Shown: positions 38,324-47,844 of the stretch, piece by piece | How positions within the stretch are numbered: the first letter of the stretch is position 1 | How the letters are laid out: the number at the start of each line of letters is the position of its first letter | Translations under genes and position numbers: made by a program | Assembly (NCBI RefSeq): GCF_001274775.1 | Contig: NZ_LGUE01000001.1 | Location: forward strand, 397,435 to 461,434 | DNA length: 64,000 nt | Direction: 5' to 3' | Source: Rossellomorea marisflavi | Lineage (GTDB): Bacteria; Bacillota; Bacilli; Bacillales; Bacillaceae_B | The notes under the pieces: model-generated | The model's input: the letters and a program-made list of their open reading frames with translations, nothing else | Databases searched by the model: none | Told to the model about the DNA's origin: nothing

Positions 38324-40507
38324 TTGGAAGGATTGAAAAGGAGTAAAAGGAAAAAGAAAACGCACGTCCCCATTCGGATGAATATGCTGTTTTTTGCTGT
38401 TTTTCTGTTGTTCTCCATGCTGGTGCTCCGGTTGGGCGTAGTCCAGATCGTGAATGGGGAAAGCTACAAGAGTGAAGTGGAACGGACCGAGGATGTGGTA
38501 GTGAATACCGGTGTTCCTCGTGGGAAGATTTATGATCGATATGGCAACGTCATCGTGGATAATGTCCCGTTGAATGCCATCACATATACCAGGACGAATA
38601 CAACAACGACGGAAGAGATGATCGACGTCGCCACCAAGCTTTCAAAGTTTATTGACAAAGACCCGGAAAGTGTGACGGTCCGGGATAAAAAGGATTATTG
38701 GATCATCAAGAATAGCGACGAAGCAGAGAAATTGGTATCCGCTTCTGAAATCAAGAAGCTTCAGGCGGATGAAGAACTCTCTGAAGATGATGTGAATGCC
38801 AAGGTATACAAGATGAGGCTGGACCGCATCACCGAAGACAAACTTGAATCCCTATCCAAAAAGGATCTTGAGGTCATTGCCATCTACCGAGAGTTTGCCG
38901 GTGGCTACGCCTTGAATCCACAGATCGTGAAAAATGAAGACGTGACACCGGATGAGTTTGCCAAGGTGAGTGAGCACCTGAACGAACTGCCCGGAGTGAA
39001 TACGACCACGGATTGGAAACGGTCCTATGTATTCGATGATACTCTAAGGACCATCCTTGGGAACGTATCCTCTGCGAGGGAAGGTCTTCCGAAAAATCTC
39101 GTCGATGCGTACCTTGCAGAAGGATACAATCGGAACGACCGGGTAGGGAAAAGCTATCTGGAACTTCAATATGAGGACCTGCTCCAAGGTCAAAAAGAGC
39201 AGATGAAGAACATTACGAAAAACGGAAGCATCATTGAATCCCTACTCGTCCAGGAAGGACAGCGTGGAAAGGATGTCGTCCTTACCATCGACATGGAGCT
39301 TCAGCGAGAAGTGGAAAAAATCATTGAAGATGAGCTTTCGAAACAAATACAGGATCGGGGTGCATCCCCGAACCTCGACCGTGCCTATGTGGTGATGATC
39401 AATCCGAATACAGGTGAGATCCTCTCCATGGCAGGAAAGCAATATATGAAGAATGAAGAGACGGGCAAGTATGAGATGAGGGATGCGGCACTCGGTACCT
39501 TCACCTCCTCCTACGAGGTCGGTTCCGTTGTGAAAGGGGCCACGGTCCTGACGGGTTATATGACTGGGAACCTGACACCGGGTGAAACCTTGATCGACGA
39601 ACCGCTTAAGATTAAAGGTACGCCTCCGAAATCATCATGGTTCAACAAATATGGGCAGATGCCGATCACCGATTTGTTCGCATTGGAAAAGTCATCAAAC
39701 TCCTATATGTGGAAAGTGGCCCTGCGGATTGCAGGGGGACGTTACGTACCGAATCAGCCGATCGTGAATAATCCTGAAGCATTCGATACCTTCCGCACGC
39801 ATTTCGCCCAATTCGGTCTAGGTGTGCCGACTGGGATCGACCTTCCCGGTGAGTCTCCAGGTCTGAAAGGAACGGCTACCGATCCCGGGTTCCTGCTTGA
39901 CTACGCCATCGGGCAGTTCGATACATACACGACCATGCAGCTCGCTCAGTATGTATCGACGATCGCCAATGACGGGTACAGGATTCAGCCCCATATGATG
40001 AAGGAAATCCGGGAGCCGACCAATGATAAGAAGAGTCTCGGTTCCGTCCTGTTTGAAGACGAGACGAAGGTATTGAACAGAATCGACGCCACACAAGATC
40101 AGATCGAACACGTACAAAAAGGGTTCTACCGCGTTTATCATAACCCTGATGGTACGGCCTATAATGAATTCAAGGACGCCCCGTACAATGCGGCAGGTAA
40201 ATCAGGGACCGCCGAGACGTACGTGGACGGCAAGTTGAATTACAATACGACGATCATCGGCTACGCGCCGTTTGACAACCCTGAAGTGGCCTATGCAACC
40301 GTCGTCCCATCCTCCCACATCCAAGCTAGTGGGGTGAGCGATCCCTATACAAATAAAAAGATCGCCAAACGGGTCATGGATAAATATTTCGAGTTGAAGA
40401 AGGAACGAGCGAAGACTTCGGGTGATACAAACACCGTGGATAAAAAAGTTGAAAACGCAAAAGATGCGGAAAAGCAGCAGGAAAAAATAAGGGAAGAGAG
40501 CAACTGA
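38324..40507 (+). CDS. pbpA: Penicillin-binding protein 2 (class B transpeptidase)
   Basis: A 727-residue monofunctional transpeptidase, in B. subtilis PbpA acting with the elongasome on side-wall peptidoglycan. A cytoplasmic basic tail and one membrane segment (~residues 20-42) lead to the dimerisation domain and the catalytic domain with SVVK (active Ser401), SSN (457-459) and KSGT (626-629). The C-terminal ~35 residues are charged. Start is TTG at 38324 behind GAGGAAGGG; a second TTG three codons on is possible. It ends at a strong terminator; pst has its own promoter. Confidence 0.93.
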   Translation: MEGLKRSKRKKKTHVPIRMNMLFFAVFLLFSMLVLRLGVVQIVNGESYKSEVERTEDVVVNTGVPRGKIYDRYGNVIVDNVPLNAITYTRTNTTTTEEMIDVATKLSKFIDKDPESVTVRDKKDYWIIKNSDEAEKLVSASEIKKLQADEELSEDDVNAKVYKMRLDRITEDKLESLSKKDLEVIAIYREFAGGYALNPQIVKNEDVTPDEFAKVSEHLNELPGVNTTTDWKRSYVFDDTLRTILGNVSSAREGLPKNLVDAYLAEGYNRNDRVGKSYLELQYEDLLQGQKEQMKNITKNGSIIESLLVQEGQRGKDVVLTIDMELQREVEKIIEDELSKQIQDRGASPNLDRAYVVMINPNTGEILSMAGKQYMKNEETGKYEMRDAALGTFTSSYEVGSVVKGATVLTGYMTGNLTPGETLIDEPLKIKGTPPKSSWFNKYGQMPITDLFALEKSSNSYMWKVALRIAGGRYVPNQPIVNNPEAFDTFRTHFAQFGLGVPTGIDLPGESPGLKGTATDPGFLLDYAIGQFDTYTTMQLAQYVSTIANDGYRIQPHMMKEIREPTNDKKSLGSVLFEDETKVLNRIDATQDQIEHVQKGFYRVYHNPDGTAYNEFKDAPYNAAGKSGTAETYVDGKLNYNTTIIGYAPFDNPEVAYATVVPSSHIQASGVSDPYTNKKIAKRVMDKYFELKKERAKTSGDTNTVDKKVENAKDAEKQQEKIREESN

Positions 40508-40511
40508 TCCC

Positions 40512-40544
40512 AAAAGGGGGGTGGAGAAATCCACCCCCTTTTTT
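40512..40544 (+). terminator. Intrinsic terminator after pbpA
   Basis: AAAAGGGGGGTGGA pairs with TCCACCCCCTTTTTT around GAAA. The following stretch to 40741 shows no supported gene. Confidence 0.9.
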
Positions 40545-40741
40545 CTATGCTTCTGGTCGGACAGAAAAGAAGCGAATGCAAGCAGAAGGATGGGAGACCC
40601 TACAAGGTAATAGGGACTATGCTATGGGGAGGAATGAGGTGATATTCCTAGGAAAAAATATCCTCCAGCGGGAATGTAGGAGAGCACTCTCTCTCCGAGC
40701 AAGTCAAGCTCGGATGCTTATAACATCAGGAACATACACGA

Positions 40742-40780
40742 TTTACAAAAGCTTTACAATCGATTAAAACCCCATTAACA
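40742..40780 (+). promoter_or_regulatory. PhoP box of the pst operon
   Basis: Four hexamers at exact 11-bp steps: TTTACA (40742), TTTACA (40753), TTAAAA (40764), TTAACA (40775). This is the TT(A/T/C)ACA-N5 direct-repeat pattern bound by phosphorylated PhoP. It lies 61-100 bases before pstS, so the operon should be induced by phosphate starvation through PhoPR. Confidence 0.88.
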
Positions 40781-40841
40781 CTTATCCCTTAATCTAATTC
40801 ATGTAGGACAAAACAACCAATATTCTAGGGGGAATCAACGA

Positions 40842-41738
40842 ATGAAGAACTTCAAGAAAGTAGGACTGCTTACAGTACTGGCAGCAGCTGTCACATTCTC
40901 GGCGGCGTGCGGAAATGGAAGCAGCACCGACGAAGGAAAAAGTGATGAAAAAGCATCAGGTTCCATCGTCATTTCAGGTTCTTCTGCCATGCAACCACTA
41001 GTTGCAGCAGCAGCTGAAGAATTCATGGCTGAAAATCCAGAAGCCGATATCCAAGTGAATGCCGGTGGATCTGGAACAGGACTATCCCAGGTAGCAGAAG
41101 GTTCAGTCCAAATCGGTAACTCCGATGTGTTCGCCGAAGAAAAAGAAGGAATTCCAGCCGACGAGCTAGTTGATCATAAAGTCGCTGTAGTTGGAATGAC
41201 GGCTGCGGTGAATCCGAACGTTGGAGTCAAAGACATTTCCAAAGAAGACTTGAAGAAAGTATTCACGGGAGAAATCAAGAACTGGAAAGAGCTTGGCGGT
41301 AAAGATCAGAAGATCACCCTCGTCAACCGTCCTGATTCTTCAGGTACCCGTGCCACTTTTGTAAAATATGCACTTGATGGAGAAAACCCTGCTGAAGGAA
41401 TCACAGAGGACTCCACAAATACTGTCAAGAAAATCATCAGTGAGACGGACGGAGCCATCGGTTACATGGCATTCTCTTACTTCACGGATGACAAGGTACA
41501 AGCACTTTCAGTAGATGGTGTAGAACCGACTGATGAAAACGTACAAAAAGGCGACTTCCCGATCTGGGCTTACGAGCATTCGTATACAAAGGGAGAGCCT
41601 GATGGTCTGGCAAAGACTTTCCTTGATTATATGATGAGCGATGATGTCCAAGGCGGTCTCGTCAAAGATCAAGGGTACATCTCCTCTGCCGACATGAAGA
41701 TTGAGCGCGATGCAGAAGGGAAAGTCACCAAGAAGTAA
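40842..41738 (+). CDS. pstS: Phosphate-binding lipoprotein PstS
   Basis: A 298-residue periplasmic-type binding protein tethered to the membrane as a lipoprotein: signal peptide with lipobox FSAAC (Cys near residue 23). Phosphate-binding motifs GSSAMQPLV (~residues 47-55), GGSGTGLSQV and RPDSSGTRATF (~166-176) are present. It delivers phosphate to PstC/PstA. First gene of the operon, behind the PhoP box. GGGGGAA precedes the ATG. Confidence 0.95.
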   Translation: MKNFKKVGLLTVLAAAVTFSAACGNGSSTDEGKSDEKASGSIVISGSSAMQPLVAAAAEEFMAENPEADIQVNAGGSGTGLSQVAEGSVQIGNSDVFAEEKEGIPADELVDHKVAVVGMTAAVNPNVGVKDISKEDLKKVFTGEIKNWKELGGKDQKITLVNRPDSSGTRATFVKYALDGENPAEGITEDSTNTVKKIISETDGAIGYMAFSYFTDDKVQALSVDGVEPTDENVQKGDFPIWAYEHSYTKGEPDGLAKTFLDYMMSDDVQGGLVKDQGYISSADMKIERDAEGKVTKK

Positions 41739-41750
41739 TGCATGAAACTG

Positions 41751-41780
41751 ATAGGGTAAATGCATAGGCATTTACCCTAT
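41751..41780 (+). promoter_or_regulatory. Intercistronic hairpin between pstS and pstC
   Basis: ATAGGGTAAATGC (41751-41763) and GCATTTACCCTAT (41768-41780) form a perfect 13-bp stem with a 4-base loop. No U tract follows. Such hairpins behind the binding-protein gene protect its 3' end or limit read-through, raising PstS over the membrane subunits; here this is inference. Confidence 0.75.
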
Positions 41781-41806
41781 TATCTCGTAACTAGGGGTGT
41801 TTAACG

Positions 41807-42730
41807 ATGATGTCAGAAAAGCAACTGCCGGCCTCCAAAAGGCTACTGAAGAATAACCGATCTTGGATGAACGGGGAATTCAAAGGAAAATTTCTTGTCA
41901 CACTCAGTGCCGTCATCATGATTGTGGCGACCATCTCCATCACGATTTTCTTAACCACAAAAGGGTTGCAATCATTCATAAAAAATGGTGTAAGCCCCAT
42001 TGAGTTCTTAACCAGTACAAAATGGAATCCCACAGGGGAAAACCCCTTATACGGTGCTTTTCCGTTCATATTTGGATCATTCGCTGTCACGATCTTGGCC
42101 GCCATTGTGGCTGCTCCACTCGGAATAGGTGCCGCCATCTTCATGACGGATATTGCCCCATCATGGGGGCGCAAGATCATGCAGCCGATCGTGGAACTTC
42201 TCGTCGGGATTCCTTCCGTCGTTTATGGATTTATAGGGCTTACAGTATTGGTCCCATTCATCAGGGGGACCTTCTCCGGCATGGGATTCTCATTATTGGC
42301 AGGGACCATCGTTCTTGCCGTCATGATCCTGCCGACCATTACGACCATCGCAACAGATGCCATGAGTTCACTGCCTAAAAACCTTCGTGAAGGTTCATAT
42401 GCCCTCGGTGCGACGCGCTGGCAGACGATTAGGAAGGTCTTGATCCCTGCTGCGCTGCCGACGCTTTTAACGGCGGTGGTACTCGGTATGGCCAGGGCGT
42501 TCGGTGAAGCTCTTGCCGTGCAGATGGTCATCGGTAATACACGTGATCTGCCATCCAGCCTTCTGGATGCCTCTGCGACATTGACGACGATCATTACGCT
42601 GAATATGGGACATACCACTTACGGAAGCGTAGAGAACAATACGCTATGGTCCATGGGATTAATCCTACTGATCATGTCCTTCCTATTTATCCTATTGATC
42701 CGTTATCTCTCTTCAAGGAGGAAAATCTAA
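41807..42730 (+). CDS. pstC: Phosphate ABC transporter permease PstC
   Basis: A 307-residue permease with about six membrane segments and the ABC-docking EAA loop (REGSYALGATRWQTIRKV, ~residues 195-212). N-terminal cytoplasmic tail of ~35 residues. Partners are PstA and the two PstB ATPases. Its stop overlaps pstA (TAATG). Confidence 0.94.
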   Translation: MMSEKQLPASKRLLKNNRSWMNGEFKGKFLVTLSAVIMIVATISITIFLTTKGLQSFIKNGVSPIEFLTSTKWNPTGENPLYGAFPFIFGSFAVTILAAIVAAPLGIGAAIFMTDIAPSWGRKIMQPIVELLVGIPSVVYGFIGLTVLVPFIRGTFSGMGFSLLAGTIVLAVMILPTITTIATDAMSSLPKNLREGSYALGATRWQTIRKVLIPAALPTLLTAVVLGMARAFGEALAVQMVIGNTRDLPSSLLDASATLTTIITLNMGHTTYGSVENNTLWSMGLILLIMSFLFILLIRYLSSRRKI

Positions 42731-43617
42731 TGAACAGCAAACAAGCAGATAAACTGGCAACCGGCGTATTCGTCGGAATTGCAGCACTCATCATTGCCCT
42801 GCTGGTTGCCCTATTCGCCTATATCCTTGCCAAGGGTGTCCCGTATATCACATGGGACTTCCTCACGACGCCATCAAGCACAGTACGTGAAGGGAGCGGG
42901 ATCCGCGACCAGCTATTCAATTCCGTTTACATCCTGTTCATCACGATGTTGATCACCGTCCCCCTCGGAGTAGGCGGCGGGATCTACATGGCTGAATATG
43001 CAAAACCGGGTAAAATCACCAATACCATCCGTTCATGTATAGAAGTACTTGCATCGCTCCCATCCATCGTCATCGGGATGTTCGGTCTATTGGTATTCGT
43101 AAACATCACCGGATGGGGGTACACCATCATCGGAGGTGCCCTGGCCCTCACCGTTTTCAACCTGCCTGTAATGGTTAGGGTGAGTGAAGATGCCATCCGT
43201 GGCGTTCCGCGTGAACTGAAAGAAGCAAGCCTGGCACTCGGTATCACGAACTGGCATACGATCAAGACCGTCATGATACCGGGTGCGTTCCCATCGATCC
43301 TGACGGGTGCCATCCTGGCATCGGGACGCGTATTCGGTGAAGCGGCAGCCCTGTTATTTACAGCCGGATTGTCGACTCCGCGACTGAATTATGGAGACTT
43401 GAATCCACTGTCGCCGACTTCGCCCCTGAATGTTTTCAGGCCGGCTGAAACACTCGCCGTCCATATCTGGTCCATCAATACACAGGGAATCATTCCTGAC
43501 GTAGCAGAGAAAGCAGCAGGCGCATCGGCAGTCCTGATCATTGTCGTTCTGATCTTCAATCTCGGCGCAAGGATCCTTGGAAGCTATATTCATAAAAAAA
43601 TTACGGCGACTAAATAA
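42730..43617 (+). CDS. pstA: Phosphate ABC transporter permease PstA
   Basis: A 295-residue permease with about six membrane segments and the EAA loop [19 protein letters not shown] (~residues 164-182). The ATG at 42730 follows AAGGAGG in the end of pstC; the longer frame from 42646 would sit inside pstC. Coupled translation gives equal PstC and PstA. Confidence 0.94.
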   Translation: MNSKQADKLATGVFVGIAALIIALLVALFAYILAKGVPYITWDFLTTPSSTVREGSGIRDQLFNSVYILFITMLITVPLGVGGGIYMAEYAKPGKITNTIRSCIEVLASLPSIVIGMFGLLVFVNITGWGYTIIGGALALTVFNLPVMVRVSEDAIRGVPRELKEASLALGITNWHTIKTVMIPGAFPSILTGAILASGRVFGEAAALLFTAGLSTPRLNYGDLNPLSPTSPLNVFRPAETLAVHIWSINTQGIIPDVAEKAAGASAVLIIVVLIFNLGARILGSYIHKKITATK

Positions 43618-43634
43618 GTGAAGGTGGGAATGAT

Positions 43635-44441
43635 ATGACGATTGAAATGCAAGCTAGACCCGTTGAAAAAACCTTCAATCCTGGAAATGATACGATTTTG
43701 GACGTTCAAAATCTTGACTTTTTCTACGGTGACAACCATGCCGTCAAGGACATCAACATGAAAATCGAGAAGAATGCTGTCACGGCACTGATTGGACCTT
43801 CTGGATGCGGGAAATCGACTTTTCTGCGCACCATCAACAGAATGAACGATCTTGTCCCGATTGCAAGGGCGGAAGGTAAAATCATGTATGAAGATGTCAA
43901 CCTGCTTGATAAGAATATTGACGTCGTAGCCCTTCGCAAAGAAATCGGTATGGTATTCCAGAAGCCGAACCCATTCAACAAATCAATCTATGAAAACATT
44001 ACCCACGGCCTGACTTTCTCTGGCATCAAGAAGAAGGCTGTACTGGAGGAAATTGTAGAGGAAAGCCTGACAAAGGCCGCTCTCTGGGATGAAGTAAAGG
44101 ACCGACTTCATACATCGGCACACGCTCTTTCGGGAGGACAGCAGCAACGTCTCTGTATCGCGAGGACCATCGCCATGAAGCCGACGGTCATGCTTTTAGA
44201 TGAACCATGCTCTGCCCTTGATCCAATCTCAAACGCCAAGATCGAAGAATTGATTGCCGACTTGAAGAAGGATTATTCCATCGTAATCGTCACCCATAAC
44301 ATGGGGCAGGCGTCACGTGTGTCGGACAAAACAGCTTTCTTCTACAATGGAGACCTGATCGAATTCGATCAAACCGAGAAGATTTTCACCAATCCTTCAG
44401 AGAAAAGGACGGAAGAATACATTTCCGGTCGTTTCAGTTAA
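43635..44441 (+). CDS. pstB: Phosphate ABC transporter ATPase PstB, first copy
   Basis: A 268-residue ABC ATPase: Walker [10 protein letters not shown] (~residues 55-63), signature LSGGQQQR (~168-175), Walker B MLLDEP. The residue after DEP is Cys (DEPCSALDP) instead of the usual Thr in the second copy. The two PstB copies are clearly paralogous but well diverged, matching the pstBA/pstBB pair of B. subtilis, so this is old duplication. Confidence 0.93.
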   Translation: MTIEMQARPVEKTFNPGNDTILDVQNLDFFYGDNHAVKDINMKIEKNAVTALIGPSGCGKSTFLRTINRMNDLVPIARAEGKIMYEDVNLLDKNIDVVALRKEIGMVFQKPNPFNKSIYENITHGLTFSGIKKKAVLEEIVEESLTKAALWDEVKDRLHTSAHALSGGQQQRLCIARTIAMKPTVMLLDEPCSALDPISNAKIEELIADLKKDYSIVIVTHNMGQASRVSDKTAFFYNGDLIEFDQTEKIFTNPSEKRTEEYISGRFS

Positions 44442-44486
44442 GGGACGAGAGATTCAAAAGAATTAAACTGGATGGAGGGGTTTCAT

Positions 44487-45260
44487 ATGGCTTTAGCAAC
44501 AGCTGCCAAGACGGCATTTGACATCAACGATCTCAACCTGTGGTACGGGAAGAATCACGCACTGAAAAATATCACCTTCCCTATTTATGATCAAGATGTA
44601 ACAGCGATCATCGGACCGTCGGGGTGCGGAAAATCGACGTTCATCAAAACGTTGAATCTGATGAATCAGTCGGTCCCGGGCATCAAGATGTCAGGGGAGA
44701 TCAATTATGACGGTGTGAACATCCTGTCAGACAAAGTCGACCTTGTCGACCTTCGCAAAAAGGTGGGGATGGTCTTCCAGAAAGGGAATCCATTTCCTCA
44801 AAGCATTTATAATAACATCACTTTCGGCCCTAAGGTCCACGGTGTGAAAAAGAAGGCGGAGCTTGATGAAATTGTGGAAACGACGTTGAAAAATGTTGCA
44901 CTCTGGGATGAAGTAAAGGACCGGTTGGATGCTCCGGCCATGGGGCTATCGGGGGGGCAACAGCAAAGGCTCTGCATCGCAAGGGCGCTTGCGACAAAAC
45001 CAGAAATCCTGCTCATGGATGAACCGACGTCGGCCCTTGATCCGATTTCAACGGTCAAGATCGAGGAGCTCATATCCGAACTCAAGAAGAAATACACCAT
45101 TGTCATTGTCACCCACAACATGCAGCAGGCTGCCAGGGTGTCTGATAAAACGGCTTTCTTCCTTCTTGGAGATCTTATTGAACTAGATGAGACGGATAAG
45201 ATATTCTCCAATCCTGAAGACAAGCGAACAGAGGATTATGTTTCAGGACGATTTGGGTAA
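44487..45260 (+). CDS. pstB: Phosphate ABC transporter ATPase PstB, second copy
   Basis: A 257-residue ABC ATPase with GPSGCGKST (~residues 36-44), LSGGQQQR and [10 protein letters not shown]. The ATG at 44487 is preferred because GGAGGGG at 44475 lies 6-8 bases before it; the ATG at 44472 overlaps that site. It may pair with the first PstB as a heterodimer or replace it under other conditions (inference). Confidence 0.93.
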   Translation: MALATAAKTAFDINDLNLWYGKNHALKNITFPIYDQDVTAIIGPSGCGKSTFIKTLNLMNQSVPGIKMSGEINYDGVNILSDKVDLVDLRKKVGMVFQKGNPFPQSIYNNITFGPKVHGVKKKAELDEIVETTLKNVALWDEVKDRLDAPAMGLSGGQQQRLCIARALATKPEILLMDEPTSALDPISTVKIEELISELKKKYTIVIVTHNMQQAARVSDKTAFFLLGDLIELDETDKIFSNPEDKRTEDYVSGRFG

Positions 45261-45296
45261 GCGTGACATCAATCTGACTAAAGGGGTGTTCCATAG

Positions 45297-45956
45297 ATGG
45301 TAAGCAGAAGTAATTTTGATTTGAACCTCAAGGAATTGAAGGATAAATTATTCGCCATGGCTGCTGAGGCAAGCCAGTCCCTCCATGCGTCAATCGAGGC
45401 ATTGAAAACGCAGGATATCGAGAAGGCCAAGGAAATCATCGCGCACGATAAAGAAATCAACCGCATGGATAACAACATCAATCAGCAAGCCATCCTGTTG
45501 ATTGCAAAAGAATCTCCGGTGGCAACTGATTTGAGGAAGATCATCTCTGCACTGAGGATTTCTTCTGAGATTGAACGTATCGGTGATTTGGCCACGAATA
45601 TTGCCAAATCGACGCTCCATATCGGTGATCAAAAATTGATCAAACCGATAGAGGAAATTCCGAAGATGCTCGGAATCGCCGAAGAAATGCTGGAAGGGGC
45701 GCTTGAAGCGTTCAGGGAAGAAGATGCAGCATTGGCAAAGAAAGTAGCTGATCGCGATGATGAGGTAGATGAGATGTATGGCAAGCTTGTAACCGAGCTC
45801 ATGACCTATATTCCGAACTACCCAAATGAAATCAGCCAGATCACGCAGCTTGCCTTCACCTGCCGGTATATCGAAAGGGTGGGAGACCACGTAACGAATA
45901 TTTGTGAAAATGTCATTTTCCTCGTGACCGGGGAGCGTTTTGATCTCAATAATTGA
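45297..45956 (+). CDS. phoU: Phosphate transport regulator PhoU
   Basis: A 219-residue all-helical PhoU with two three-helix bundle repeats and metal-binding SEIERIGDLATNI (~residues 82-94) and RYIERVGDHVTNICE (~184-198). In other bacteria it limits Pst uptake and links it to two-component signalling. B. subtilis lacks phoU in its pst operon, so this arrangement differs. AAGGGGTG precedes the ATG. Confidence 0.93.
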   Translation: MVSRSNFDLNLKELKDKLFAMAAEASQSLHASIEALKTQDIEKAKEIIAHDKEINRMDNNINQQAILLIAKESPVATDLRKIISALRISSEIERIGDLATNIAKSTLHIGDQKLIKPIEEIPKMLGIAEEMLEGALEAFREEDAALAKKVADRDDEVDEMYGKLVTELMTYIPNYPNEISQITQLAFTCRYIERVGDHVTNICENVIFLVTGERFDLNN

Positions 45957-45962
45957 TTGGAC

Positions 45963-45989
45963 ATCCGGACTGAAAGGTCTGGATTTTTT
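45963..45989 (+). terminator. Intrinsic terminator of the pst-phoU operon
   Basis: ATCCGGAC (45963-45970) pairs with GTCTGGAT (45977-45984), then TTTTT. Confidence 0.82.
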
Positions 45990-45994
45990 ATTTG

Positions 45995-46020
45995 TAAAGC
46001 AAGCGTTAAGATGCCGTTAA
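45995..46020 (+). promoter_or_regulatory. SigD-type promoter of the chemoreceptor gene
   Basis: TAAA (45995-45998), 14 bases, GCCGTTAA (46013-46020), close to the SigD consensus TAAA-N13-15-GCCGATAT. It lies 77 bases before the start of a chemoreceptor, a gene class typically under SigD. Confidence 0.65.
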
Positions 46021-46096
46021 GTTTGCTTCAAGTCTATAGCGTTTGTGGGATATTTGACCCATAGTGGAAGGAGGAACCAGAAAAGAAGGAGGACAA

Positions 46097-47800
46097 ATGA
46101 CCGTAATGAAAGCCAAACACTCAATCATGCACAAACTTCTCTTCACCATGTTGACCAACTCACTGTTATTTCTGCTGTGTGTGGGGGTCTGCCTTGTGAC
46201 CATTTATAAAATCCATTCAGACCTTCTTGTTGTAAAAGAGAAAGGGCAACGTTCTGTCGGAGTGACGGATCTTTCCAGGATGGTGAACGAGAAAGATATA
46301 CGGATTGCGGATTATATTACCTTTATGAAGGAAGAAGACCTCAAGGAATATCGCAGGTTACGGAATCAACTCCAAACGCAAACTGCGGAGTGGACACTGT
46401 TATCATCTAACGAAGAGACCAAAAAAACCATGGAAACGTTCATCAAGAATAATAAGGCGATCGATGAGATGTTTTCAAAAGAAATCGCCCCGGCCGTCGT
46501 CAGGCTGGATGAGGACATTTATACTGCCGCTAGAGAAAAGATATCAGGGCTGAGGCAAGAAAACAATCGGATTCTTGAAACATTGAGAAAGCAAACCTCC
46601 AGTGAACAAGCAGTGATCGTAAAAAAGGCTGAGCGCTTCATTACACTTAGTCAGACACTGACAGTGGGGATGATCATCTTCACAACCATATTGAGCTATT
46701 GGATTATACATAGGACTGGTACGAGAATGAAACGTGACATAGACGAATTATTGGATATCACCCAATCGGTGGCAGCAGGCAATCTTACGAAAAATGTCCC
46801 TTCTACTAATGGCAAAGATGAAATTCATCTTCTCGGTGAATCAATCAGCAAGATGGTACAGGAACTGAAAGGACTTGTACAGGGAATCGAGCGGGGAGCG
46901 GGGAATGTCCAGGGGAATAGCAAAAAGATGGTAGATCTGGCCGATAGCATCAAGGAATCAAGCATGGGGGTATCGACCTCCATGCAAGGGCTAACGGCTG
47001 GATCAACCCAACAAGCGGCTTCCACAACCGACCTTTCCGGTCATTACCGAACATTCAGCAACAGAATGGGACTGGTGGCAGAAGAATTCAATGCACTGAA
47101 GACTCTATCTCGATCGATTCAAACGATAACCGGTCAGTCGGGTCTCTCCATGATAAAAAATGCGGAACAGATGGAGAAAGTATATGTAAAAATAGGAGAG
47201 ACAACAAACCTGATGGAGGAACTACAGGTACGGATGGATTCAATCAGCCGTCTCACCCAATTTATAAAGGAAGTAGCCGCCCGTACGGACATTCTCTCCT
47301 TAAATGCATCCATAGAAGCGGCGAGGGTGGGAGAGTCAGGACGGGGGTTCCAGGTCGTTGCCGGGGAAATACGTCAGCTCTCCCATCACATACATGAATC
47401 ATTGGCAGAAATGGATAGAGATATTAAAGGCGTCCGACACATCACACAACATGTGTCGGCAAGTCTTGATGCAGGGTTTGAAGAAGTGAGCATCGCAAAG
47501 ACACTGACAGAGCAGGTTGGCCGAGATGCTGAGAAGGTAACGGCCCTTGTGACGGGTATGGGAGAGGGGATAGGGGGAATTTCTGCGGGAATGACACGGT
47601 TGAATGAATACAAGGATGAAATGTCCCTTTCCGTTTCCATGCTTTCAGAACTCTGCCATACATTCGATGAAGGGGCAAGAGACACTCATTCGTCCATACA
47701 GGTGCAGCATAATCTGATTGACACCATGTATGATCAATCGGATCGGGTGAACGAAGAGGTGCTGATCCTCCAGCGGTTAGTGGATCGATTTCAGATGTAA
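46097..47800 (+). CDS. Methyl-accepting chemotaxis protein
   Basis: A 567-residue membrane chemoreceptor. Membrane segments at ~13-36 and ~197-218 enclose a ~160-residue helical outside domain (four-helix-bundle type); a HAMP domain (~220-275) and a cytoplasmic signalling hairpin follow. The hairpin tip RTDILSLNASIEAARVGESG and GFQVVAGEIRQLS resembles the universal CheA/CheW contact region. Ligand is unknown; proximity to pst-phoU hints at phosphate but proves nothing. ATG 46097 follows AAGGAGG. No B. subtilis counterpart sits here. Confidence 0.9.
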   Translation: MTVMKAKHSIMHKLLFTMLTNSLLFLLCVGVCLVTIYKIHSDLLVVKEKGQRSVGVTDLSRMVNEKDIRIADYITFMKEEDLKEYRRLRNQLQTQTAEWTLLSSNEETKKTMETFIKNNKAIDEMFSKEIAPAVVRLDEDIYTAAREKISGLRQENNRILETLRKQTSSEQAVIVKKAERFITLSQTLTVGMIIFTTILSYWIIHRTGTRMKRDIDELLDITQSVAAGNLTKNVPSTNGKDEIHLLGESISKMVQELKGLVQGIERGAGNVQGNSKKMVDLADSIKESSMGVSTSMQGLTAGSTQQAASTTDLSGHYRTFSNRMGLVAEEFNALKTLSRSIQTITGQSGLSMIKNAEQMEKVYVKIGETTNLMEELQVRMDSISRLTQFIKEVAARTDILSLNASIEAARVGESGRGFQVVAGEIRQLSHHIHESLAEMDRDIKGVRHITQHVSASLDAGFEEVSIAKTLTEQVGRDAEKVTALVTGMGEGIGGISAGMTRLNEYKDEMSLSVSMLSELCHTFDEGARDTHSSIQVQHNLIDTMYDQSDRVNEEVLILQRLVDRFQM

Positions 47801-47805
47801 TCCGA

Positions 47806-47839
47806 AAGGGGAGACCGGACGTTGGTCCGGCCTCCCCTT
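47806..47839. terminator. Bidirectional terminator after the chemoreceptor gene
   Basis: AAGGGGAG.CCGGAC pairs with GTCCGG.CTCCCCTT around GTTG, with A/T on both sides. Confidence 0.85.
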
Positions 47840-47844
47840 AATAA

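Noticed and set aside
40576-40767. A 63-residue ORF between pbpA and pstS
   Set aside because: It runs into the PhoP box, has low-complexity sequence and no family resemblance.
43635-45260. Two adjacent pstB genes as a possible assembly duplication
   Set aside because: The two proteins are clearly divergent along their length and match the known pstBA/pstBB pair.
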